Part shown: positions 6,449-12,034 of the stretch, one piece after another
How positions within the stretch are numbered: position 1 is the stretch's first letter
How the letters are laid out: the number at the start of each line of letters is the position of its first letter
Source of the DNA: Promethearchaeota archaeon
GTDB taxonomy: Archaea; Asgardarchaeota; Lokiarchaeia; Sigynarchaeales; SOKP01
NCBI GenBank assembly: GCA_030668025.1
Contig: DAOUUT010000098.1
Location: 1-12,034, forward strand
Length of the DNA: 12,034 nt
Direction: 5' to 3'
Translations under genes and position numbers: made by a program
Notes under the pieces: model-generated
Database searches by the model: none
Seen by the model: the letters and a program-made list of their open reading frames with translations, nothing else
Told to the model about the DNA's origin: nothing

Positions 6449-6933
6449 TATTGATTTATGCGTTTAACTTTCTTAACGAGCGCCTCTACGTTTTTTTCGA
6501 CGATTTCTAATATTTCATCGTATCGTTTTTTCTCAGTTTTATAAGGATCTGGAATGTTTATATCCTTTTTATCGGCCCCATTAAATTCTTTCAAAGTATA
6601 TAATTTCTGTTTTAATTGTTCTTGTAAATCTCTAAATCGATTTTTAACTTTTGTTAAATGATATCGTTCCATACCGATTATAAGATCTTGGTCTTCTATC
6701 AATTCTCTTGTTATGACTTTAGGTTGAAAATCACTTATTTCAATACCTTTTGATTGTATATAATCTATTGTCTCTGGTTGAGCGTAATCAAACGCATTGT
6801 GCCATCCCGCAGAATCGAAGAGAACTCCTTGTAAATCGTATTTTTTACCGTAAAAGTTCGCCAGATGTTCTGCTGCGGGCGAACGACATGTGTTTGCGTA
6901 ACATATAAACAGAATTCGTTTTATTTTCGCCAT
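6448..6933 (-). CDS. Low-molecular-weight protein tyrosine phosphatase-like protein (161 aa), variant P-loop
   Basis: Soluble phosphatase of the LMW-PTP family, which hydrolyses phosphotyrosine through a cysteinyl-phosphate intermediate. The P-loop C-Y-A-N-T-C-R-S (11-18) has the nucleophile Cys11, Arg17 and Ser18. The usual third residue Gly (C-x-G-N-x-C-R-S) is Ala13, which may tighten the loop. The general acid is Asp129 in I-P-D-P-Y. S-A-G-W (41-44), the typical strand end, is present. The length matches the family (~150-165). Apart from Cys11 and Cys16 there are no other cysteines, so the thioredoxin-linked arsenate reductase variant is unlikely. It follows its paralogue at 6953-7438 with a 19-bp gap on the same strand, so the two are probably co-transcribed and arose by tandem duplication. 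Phosphatase activity is inferred; the Gly-to-Ala change leaves some doubt. Confidence 0.88.
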   Translation of the reverse strand: MAKIKRILFICYANTCRSPAAEHLANFYGKKYDLQGVLFDSAGWHNAFDYAQPETIDYIQSKGIEISDFQPKVITRELIEDQDLIIGMERYHLTKVKNRFRDLQEQLKQKLYTLKEFNGADKKDINIPDPYKTEKKRYDEILEIVEKNVEALVKKVKRINQ

Positions 6934-6952
6934 TTTTGCTCTTACTAATTAG

Positions 6953-7438
6953 TTAGAGTTCGGTTTTATTTATCCGAATTATTTTATTAATCATTTTTTC
7001 GATATTTTCATCAATTATTTTAAGAATTTTCTGGTAAGTCTTAGTGCTGGCGTAATACGGATCTATTATATCTAAATCATCAGTTTCCCCGTTAAATTCT
7101 TTTAAAGTAAACATATTTTTATTGATATCACTAATATCAGGATAAGTTTCTCTAATATCATTAGCATGTGATCTTTCCATCGTAATAATTAAGTCTTGCC
7201 TTTCAAGTAGTTTACGATTGATTATTTGCGGGCGAAAATCAGAGTGTTTAATACCCTTTGAACTTAAATATTCTTGAGATTCAGGTTGCATATATGAAAA
7301 TGCGTTTATAAAACCAGCACTCTCAAACTTTAAATCAGTATTATACTTTTTTGCATAAAATTTGGCTAAGTATTCCGCTGCGGGACTTCTTGCGGTGTTT
7401 CCTAAACAAACGAGAAGAATTTTTTTGATTTTGTTCAT
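6953..7438 (-). CDS. Low-molecular-weight protein tyrosine phosphatase-like protein (161 aa), single-Cys P-loop
   Basis: Paralogue of the gene immediately downstream, same length and layout. The P-loop C-L-G-N-T-A-R-S (11-18) keeps Cys11, Gly13, Asn14, Arg17 and Ser18 but has Ala16 where most family members have a second Cys. That Cys protects the nucleophile from oxidation by forming a reversible disulfide, so its loss predicts a more oxidation-sensitive enzyme, acceptable in an anaerobe. The general acid is Asp126 in I-I-D-P-Y-Y, and the tandem tyrosines resemble the regulatory Tyr pair of eukaryotic LMW-PTPs. Cys11 is the only cysteine, which rules out a thiol-relay arsenate reductase. ATG start; it is the first gene of a two-gene minus-strand unit with its promoter in the 260-bp divergent region. 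Confidence 0.9.
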   Translation of the reverse strand: MNKIKKILLVCLGNTARSPAAEYLAKFYAKKYNTDLKFESAGFINAFSYMQPESQEYLSSKGIKHSDFRPQIINRKLLERQDLIITMERSHANDIRETYPDISDINKNMFTLKEFNGETDDLDIIDPYYASTKTYQKILKIIDENIEKMINKIIRINKTEL

Positions 7439-7698
7439 TAATATTCAAGTATTAAAATAAATTGGAAAAAATAAACTTTACTTCATTTAAAATCATATGA
7501 AGATCTCTGTATGTGTCTAATCTATTAATAAAGATTTTTAAAATATTGCAAATAAAGAATTTAAATATTATAATATCATTAATAAAGATTAATATTGAAG
7601 AGAATGAAATCGTTATAAGAAATTTTAAGATAAAACATTACAGAAAAGTATTAAATTAAAATATAGCTTGTATTAGTATTAAATCAAAAAAAAGTTGA
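7439..7698. promoter_or_regulatory. Divergent AT-rich control region between phosphatase pair and transporter
   Basis: This 260-bp region separates the minus-strand phosphatase pair from the plus-strand transporter and has no gene-like frame. An exact 13-bp direct repeat, ATTAATAAAGATT, occurs at 7524-7536 and 7578-7590, 54 bp apart centre to centre. An AAATATAG element at 7658-7665 lies about 33 nt before the transporter ATG and could be its TATA box. The repeats could be regulator sites shared by both directions, or low-complexity chance. Confidence 0.4.
7524..7590. repeat. 13-bp direct repeat ATTAATAAAGATT (two copies)
   Basis: Exact copies lie at 7524-7536 and 7578-7590 in the divergent intergenic region. 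The G-containing AAAGATT core makes them less trivial than pure A/T runs. The 54-bp spacing is about five helical turns, compatible with two protein sites on one DNA face. Confidence 0.5.
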
Positions 7699-9351
7699 AT
7701 GATATTAATGAAAAAGGAATCCCTAAAGAATTGGTTTGTAAGAGTATTTGCTAGAGATATAGACTTGCCAAGAAACTCATTAGTTTATTTATTTTTCTCT
7801 CTTTTAGCAATTTTCTTAGTTATTGAGGCTTTTTTATACAAATATGTTGTTTTAACAGAAATGGTTTTAGTTATAGGTCTTGATATAGGTATAGTATTCT
7901 TTATAATAGCGATTAGTTTCCTAACCTCAGTTATGCTTATTGATAAAATAAAGAGAAGAACAAGGCATTTTAATATAACTTTGCTTTTTTGTATAATAGG
8001 TATTTTTTTTAGTGCTTTTTCTGAAGTTATTTTACATTATCTAGGTTTATTAATCGTATTAATAACGGTTCCTCAATTAATAGCATTATGGTTTACAATA
8101 TTAGTTCATGAGACTAATATTTTAAATAGGGGAAGGATGACTGCTTTTCTTATGGCTTCATGTTCCCTTTTAGGCTGGATTAGTGTTATTTTTGTATCTT
8201 TTGAATATTTGTACTACTATTTTTTTATTTTAGAATCAATACTTTTAGTAATAATTTTTTGGTGTTCGAGGAAATATAAATATATAGAAACTGATGAGAG
8301 ACTCAAATCTGATAAGAAATTTAAGAATATTATTTTTGAAAAGCAATTTTTTCGGTATTCATCTAGTTTCACAATCTTAAGCTTTGTTTTAGGGGATCTT
8401 CTAGCACGATATGGTTTTGATGTAGATTTTTTTATATTTTTTTTGGCAGGCACAATATACCTCATCGCAGCGGGTTGTTTTTTAGATAATATAGGTAGAA
8501 AAACCTCAATAGTATTAGGGATTTTAGTTCTATCGTTTTTTCTTATATCTTATGGTTCTTATATAGATGCAACTATCATATTTGGAATGCCAAGACAAGT
8601 TTTTCTTTCTATTCATTACGGGCTTTCGTTACTACCTCTTGTACTTGCAATCCAAACTGTATCTGGAGATTTTTCAACAGAAAGGGGAAATTTAAAATAT
8701 AGAGGTCGTATCAATGGTCTTTTTTACGCTTTAATGTTTTTGGGAATTATTATTGGTTTTATTTTTAGTACATGGATAAATGGTTTGTATATACTTTATC
8801 CAGAATTTAATAATTTCATCCCTAATTTTCCAAATCTCTTAAATGGGTTTGTTATAGTTATTCTTCTTGTATGGATGATGGCTATGAAAGAAACTTTAAT
8901 ATCTAAAGAAAAAAATTGGCCATCAGCAATGGTAAATCTTTATGTTTTTAGTGTTCATGGAGTTGGGCTTTACTATCATAATTTCGAGAAAAGTCCCAAA
9001 GGAGAAGAAGCAGAGAAGAAGAGAGAGATGGATGAAGATCTTATTTCTGGAGCATTGACCGGTGTTGTGGCCATCATTTCTGAAATAACTCAAAGCAAAA
9101 AACAGTTAAGAAAAATTGACAAGGAGGGTTATCATCTTCTATTCTCTTTTGGAAAATACCACGTTGTCTGTATAATTTCAACAATGGATTTACCAGTGTT
9201 ATTAAAGAAACTTGATGAGTTTTCAAAAGATTTTGAAATAAAATTCGGGAAGGAACTTAAAAATTTTGTAGGAAATGTTAGTCCTTTTGAATCTGCAAAA
9301 TATCTTATAGATAAATATTTCAATCAGAAATATGGGTTTTTTTTTAAGTAA
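7699..9351 (+). CDS. MFS-like 12-helix membrane protein with C-terminal longin-like domain (550 aa)
   Basis: Two parts. Residues about 28-396 form some twelve hydrophobic helices in two sets of six: 28-47, 54-80, 93-110, 113-135, 150-168, 171-190, a charged loop at 191-219, then 221-237, 243-262, 269-289, 300-320, 337-359 and 378-396. The loop after helix 8 reads G-C-F-L-D-N-I-G-R-K (259-268), the major facilitator G-x-x-x-D-x-x-G-R-K signature. The matching loop in the first half (I-D-K-I-K-R-R-T-R) is degenerate. Residues about 410-545 are soluble: V-N-L-Y-V-F-S-V-H-G-V-G-L-Y-Y, a helix D-L-I-S-G-A-L-T-G-V-V-A-I-I, then Y-H-L-L-F-S-F-G and H-V-V-C-I-I-S, and a closing helix F-S-K-D-F-E-I-K-F. 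This beta-beta-alpha-beta-beta-beta-alpha order fits a longin-like fold; such domains abound in Asgard archaea and bind small GTPases in eukaryotes. The substrate is unknown. Phosphatase genes lie on both sides. ATG at 7699 or 7708; both keep the whole protein. Confidence 0.78.
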   Translation: MILMKKESLKNWFVRVFARDIDLPRNSLVYLFFSLLAIFLVIEAFLYKYVVLTEMVLVIGLDIGIVFFIIAISFLTSVMLIDKIKRRTRHFNITLLFCIIGIFFSAFSEVILHYLGLLIVLITVPQLIALWFTILVHETNILNRGRMTAFLMASCSLLGWISVIFVSFEYLYYYFFILESILLVIIFWCSRKYKYIETDERLKSDKKFKNIIFEKQFFRYSSSFTILSFVLGDLLARYGFDVDFFIFFLAGTIYLIAAGCFLDNIGRKTSIVLGILVLSFFLISYGSYIDATIIFGMPRQVFLSIHYGLSLLPLVLAIQTVSGDFSTERGNLKYRGRINGLFYALMFLGIIIGFIFSTWINGLYILYPEFNNFIPNFPNLLNGFVIVILLVWMMAMKETLISKEKNWPSAMVNLYVFSVHGVGLYYHNFEKSPKGEEAEKKREMDEDLISGALTGVVAIISEITQSKKQLRKIDKEGYHLLFSFGKYHVVCIISTMDLPVLLKKLDEFSKDFEIKFGKELKNFVGNVSPFESAKYLIDKYFNQKYGFFFK

Positions 9352-9439
9352 TTTATAATTGAAATCGAATTATTTTAAGGATTTTGTTATAAAGGGTGAA
9401 TATTAAAGTGTAATAAATTTATTTCCTTAAAGAAAAATC

Positions 9440-9450
9440 TTTTTTTTTTT
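9440..9450 (+). terminator. T11 tract downstream of the transporter-longin gene
   Basis: Eleven T in a row lie about 90 nt after the stop, followed by another T-rich stretch before the convergent phosphatase gene ends at 9467. This is a typical archaeal intrinsic terminator. Confidence 0.55.
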
Positions 9451-9466
9451 ATTTCTTTTCCTGATT

Positions 9467-9970
9467 TCAGTTATCTTTAGAATTATTAATTTTGATAATC
9501 TTTTCAATGGATTTAATTATCCCATTTTCGATTCTTTTAAGAACTTTATTATATTCATTTTCCTCTAAATAAAAAGGATCTTCTATTTCTAGATTTTCAG
9601 TTTCACCAGCAAATTCTAATAGTAAAAAGAGCTTTTCATCCAGATCCTTTAAATGCTTGAATTTTCTCTTTAATTTTCGAACATGATATTTCTCTTCAAA
9701 ACATAGAATAAGGTCTTGTTTAGAAATTAGTTCATCATCGATATCCTTGGCTTGAAAATCGTCCATTTCAACACCTTTAGATTTAAGATATTTTAATGTA
9801 CCTTCTTGAGGTTGCTCAAAATAATGGTAAATTCCGGCAGAATCAAAGTATACATCTTTTAATTCATCTTTATGTCTCGTCTGTTGTATCCATTTCGCAA
9901 AATATTCAGCAAAAGGTGATCTGCAGGTATTACCACTACATAAAAAAAGTATATTTTTAATTTTAAGCAT
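9467..9970 (-). CDS. Low-molecular-weight protein tyrosine phosphatase-like protein (167 aa), canonical P-loop
   Basis: Third LMW-PTP paralogue in the window and the one with the fully canonical loop, C-S-G-N-T-C-R-S (11-18): nucleophile Cys11, protective Cys16, Arg17, Ser18. The general acid is Asp131 in E-D-P-F-Y. F-D-S-A-G (42-46) is conserved. It is slightly longer than the other two because of a charged insertion near residues 30-38 (T-R-H-K-D-E-L-K-D). One more cysteine (Cys90) sits in I-L-C-F, where the other paralogues have I-I-G-M or I-I-T-M; it could matter for redox chemistry, but the Cys pair of thioredoxin-linked arsenate reductases is not reproduced. It is transcribed alone, convergent with the transporter-longin gene and divergent from nadB. 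ATG start at 9970. A function in protein dephosphorylation is expected, with targets unknown. Confidence 0.92.
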   Translation of the reverse strand: MLKIKNILFLCSGNTCRSPFAEYFAKWIQQTRHKDELKDVYFDSAGIYHYFEQPQEGTLKYLKSKGVEMDDFQAKDIDDELISKQDLILCFEEKYHVRKLKRKFKHLKDLDEKLFLLLEFAGETENLEIEDPFYLEENEYNKVLKRIENGIIKSIEKIIKINNSKDN

Positions 9971-10026
9971 AATCTAAACCACAAAATGTAAATAAACAAA
10001 AATAAATTATTATTCTATTCAAAAAG

Positions 10027-10036
10027 ATATATAAAA
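10027..10036 (+). promoter_or_regulatory. TATA box of nadB
   Basis: ATATATAAAA preceded by AAAAAG (BRE-like purines) lies 41 nt before the ATG at 10077. Transcription would begin near 10060, upstream of 10077, which supports translation from that ATG and not from the internal ATG at 10175. Confidence 0.5.
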
Positions 10037-10076
10037 ATAATTTCATTTTGCTATTTTAAGATATTTTGGTAAAAAC

Positions 10077-11671
10077 ATGGGGTTTGAAAAAATATTTCTT
10101 TAAAACTTAAGACGGGGTTCTTAATAATCGGAGGAGGCATTTCAGGTCTATCTTTAGCCATTAACTTAGCAAAGATGGTTCCTGAGGAGGATATATTATT
10201 AATTACCAAAGAAAAATTATCAGAATGCAACACTTTTTATGCTCAGGGTGGAATCGCATGTGTGCGGGATAAAAATGATAGTTTTGAGAAACACATTCAA
10301 GACACATTAATCGCTGGTGATGGGCTTTGTGATGAAGAGGTTGTAAGGTTAATTGTATCAAAGGCGCCTGAAAGAATTGATCAACTAATTGAGATGGGGG
10401 TTGAATTCTCAAGGAATAATGAGGGGGAATATGATCTTGGAAAAGAAGGGGGTCACTCTGAAAGAAGAATTCTTCATGTAAATGATTTAACAGGGCAGAA
10501 TATAGAGCTTAGGCTTATCGAAAAAGTAAAAAAAATTCCAAATCTTCAAATTAAAGAAAATTGGTGTGCGATCAATTTATTCTGTAATAATTTTAGATGT
10601 GATGGCGCTTACGTATTAGATCAAGAGAGTGAAGAAATATACAATATTTCTGCTAAATCTACAATTTTAGCGACTGGAGGCGCCGGTAAGATTTATCTTT
10701 ATACCACAAATCCAGATGTTGCCTCTGGAGATGGAATTGCAATGGCATATCGTGCTGGAGCGATAATTGCTAATATGGAATTTTATCAATTTCATCCTAC
10801 TTGTCTTTATCACCCCTTTGCTAAATCATTTTTGATAACGGAAGCCATGAGAGGGGAAGGTGCTGTTTTAAAAGATATTAAAGGCAATGAATTTATGGAA
10901 AAATATCATCCATTAAAGGAATTAGCACCACGAGATATTGTATCACGAGCAATTGATAGAGAACTTAAACGAACTGGAGATGACCATGTAGTATTAGATT
11001 TTGCATCATATAGAAGTCCTGACTTTATTAAAAGTCATTTTCCAGGCGTTTACGAGCAATGTAAATTATTTAATATCGACATTACTAAAGAACCAATACC
11101 CGTTGTCCCAGCAGCTCATTATAGTTGTGGAGGTGTACTTGTCAAAGTCAATGGTTCTACAAAAGTAAAAAATCTCTATACGATCGGAGAATCATCCTGT
11201 ACGGGATTACATGGTGCTAATCGATTAGCAAGTAATTCTTTATTAGAAGGATTAGTATGCGCATATGAGTGTGCTAAAACACTTGCGAAAAAGACAAAAG
11301 ATCTGAAAATCAACGAATTTAAAAAATGGGAACCCGGTCATGCCGTACCCTCTACAGAAGCGGTTATAATAACACAGAATTGGGACGAAATAAGAAGATT
11401 CATGTGGAATTACGTTGGAATTGTCCGAACGGATAAGCGTCTTCAAAGAGCTAAAAAAAGAATTAATATGCTCCTGGACGAAATCAATCAATATTATTGG
11501 GATTTTAAAATAGAAAAAAATCTTGTTGAACTTAGAAATTTGGCTACTGTCGCAAAAATAATAATAGTAAGTGCTATAAGCAGGAAGGAGAGCCGAGGAA
11601 TCCATTACAATTTAGATCATCCAAATAAATCTGAAATGAGTAGAGCTACTACAATAAGAAGACCGTGGTAA
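10077..11671 (+). CDS. nadB: L-aspartate oxidase, frame interrupted near the start
   Basis: Flavoenzyme that oxidises L-aspartate to iminoaspartate, first step of NAD synthesis from aspartate; anaerobes can use fumarate instead of oxygen. The FAD-binding strand L-I-I-G-G-G-I-S-G-L-S-L-A lies at 10121-10159. Further signatures, numbered from the internal ATG at 10175: F-Y-A-Q-G-G-I-A (21-28), E-G-G-H-S-E-R-R-I-L-H (91-101), M-E-F-Y-Q-F-H-P-T (201-209), T-E-A-M-R-G-E-G-A (222-230), A-P-R-D-I-V-S-R-A-I-D (251-261), P-A-A-H-Y-S-C-G-G-V (312-321) and G-A-N-R-L-A-S-N-S-L-L-E-G-L (347-360). G-G-H-S-x-R-R-I-L-H marks NadB rather than succinate dehydrogenase. The glycine motif lies upstream of the ATG at 10175, in a frame with no ATG, GTG or TTG back to a stop at 10085. 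The ATG at 10077 is out of frame; one extra A in the run at 10087-10092 would join it and give about 531 residues, the normal length. No nadA or nadC is in view. Confidence 0.93.
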
Positions 11672-11696
11672 TTTGAATCCAAATATTGGTAAGAAA

Positions 11697-11716
11697 TGTT
11701 TTAATTGTTATTTTTT
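11697..11716 (+). terminator. T-rich tract after nadB
   Basis: A T-rich stretch ending in six T lies 25-45 nt after the nadB stop. A small stem (ATTTG at 11671-11675 with CAAAT at 11680-11684) begins at the last base of the stop. Together they could end the nadB transcript before the next gene, which has its own TATA-like box. Confidence 0.35.
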
Positions 11717-11794
11717 CGAGAATAATCTGATATCGATAATCCTATTGGTTATTTAAATAGGTTTTTATTTAAAGATTAAATATGTATAAGGGAG

Positions 11795-11803
11795 TTATAT
11801 AAT
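11795..11803 (+). promoter_or_regulatory. TATA-like box of the radical SAM-like gene
   Basis: TTATATAAT lies 19-27 nt before the ATG at 11822, the spacing of a leaderless archaeal transcript. This suggests the gene is not simply co-transcribed with nadB. Confidence 0.45.
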
Positions 11804-11821
11804 AATTAGGAATTAAAAATC

Positions 11822-12034
11822 ATGATTGAAGAAATAATTAGAAATACAACAAGTATTTGTCCAGAATGCCTACAACCAGTTCCTGCTGAGATTTATGTTG
11901 ATGCAAATATGGGTTGGGTTATGATGCGAAAGCATTGTGAGGAACATGGAGATTTTAAAGATAAAATTTCGATTAATCCAGAGGAATACAAATGGAACCA
12001 GAGTTTCACTAATGAGATTGGTTCAACTATAGAT
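11822..12034 (+). CDS. N-terminal part of a Tes-like radical SAM protein (71 codons, truncated by window end)
   Basis: Only the first 71 residues are visible; the frame runs off the right edge. They contain I-C-P-E-C-L-Q-P-V-P-A-E-I-Y (12-25) and M-M-R-K-H-C-E-E-H-G-D-F (34-45). This C-P-x-C-L ... C-x-E-H-G-x-F pattern is a rubredoxin-like Cys cluster (Cys13, Cys16, Cys39) at the amino end of a group of archaeal radical SAM proteins that includes tetraether lipid synthase (Tes), which joins archaeol chains into GDGT membrane lipids. The radical SAM C-x-x-x-C-x-x-C motif would lie further on and is not in the window, so the enzyme class is inferred from this pattern alone. Relatives of Tes with other roles share this segment. 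ATG start supported by the TATA-like box. Confidence 0.65.
   Translation, partial: MIEEIIRNTTSICPECLQPVPAEIYVDANMGWVMMRKHCEEHGDFKDKISINPEEYKWNQSFTNEIGSTID

Noticed and set aside
6448..7438. Arsenate reductase (ArsC, thioredoxin type) for the phosphatase-like genes
   Set aside because: The two tandem copies lack the additional pair of resolving cysteines needed for the disulfide relay, and no ars genes are nearby.
10175..10177. ATG at 10175 as the nadB start
   Set aside because: It would remove the FAD-binding glycine motif, which is well conserved just upstream in the same frame.
10175..11671. Succinate dehydrogenase/fumarate reductase flavoprotein in place of NadB
   Set aside because: G-G-H-S-E-R-R-I-L-H and the tail fit L-aspartate oxidase, and no iron-sulfur or membrane subunit gene is adjacent.
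1..12034. CRISPR array, tRNA, rRNA or insertion sequence
   Set aside because: No regularly spaced repeats, no cloverleaf or rRNA-like stretch, and no transposase frame were seen on either strand by reading.

Overview
The window is AT-rich, densely coded, has no RNA genes and looks archaeal: TATA-like boxes 20-40 nt before several starts, T-rich terminators, and a closing gene that resembles the amino end of tetraether-lipid-type radical SAM proteins. A transporter fused to a longin-like domain and a long coiled-coil/LAGLIDADG protein suggest an Asgard (Lokiarchaeia-like) archaeon. That placement is inferred from protein style, not from a marker gene.

Layout. At 2-2428 (+) lies the 3' part of a large coiled-coil protein with a duplicated 130-residue helical module and a C-terminal two-motif LAGLIDADG domain; its true start is left of the window. 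It converges on a 3-hydroxyacyl-CoA dehydrogenase (2570-3745, -). A 311-bp AT-rich gap follows, then a GNAT acetyltransferase (4057-4551, +) that, with about 140 bp after it, is visibly richer in G+C than its surroundings and looks acquired. An unrecognised small protein (4743-5075, +) converges with only 6 bp to spare on a V4R-like protein (5082-5639, -). Next, on the minus strand, come a macro-domain gene broken by a frameshift (5829-6309) and two tandem low-molecular-weight tyrosine phosphatases (6448-6933 and 6953-7438). A divergent AT-rich region leads to a 12-helix MFS-like protein with a cytosolic longin-like tail (7699-9351, +), which converges on a third phosphatase paralogue (9467-9970, -). 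Divergently from that runs L-aspartate oxidase (10077-11671, +), whose reading frame is broken in a poly-A run near its start, and finally the first 71 codons of a Cys-rich, radical SAM-like protein (11822-12034, +).

How the genes relate. There is no long operon; the only clear co-transcribed pair is the two tandem phosphatases. Three LMW-phosphatase paralogues lie on both sides of the transporter-longin fusion, suggesting a local signalling cluster (phosphotyrosine removal plus a membrane protein with a GTPase-regulator-like tail), but this is inference. The dehydrogenase (acyl-CoA metabolism) and NadB (first step of NAD synthesis from aspartate) are housekeeping genes.

Two genes (macro domain and nadB) each carry one frame break. 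The nadB break lies in a homopolymer, so an assembly or sequencing indel is as likely as a real mutation.
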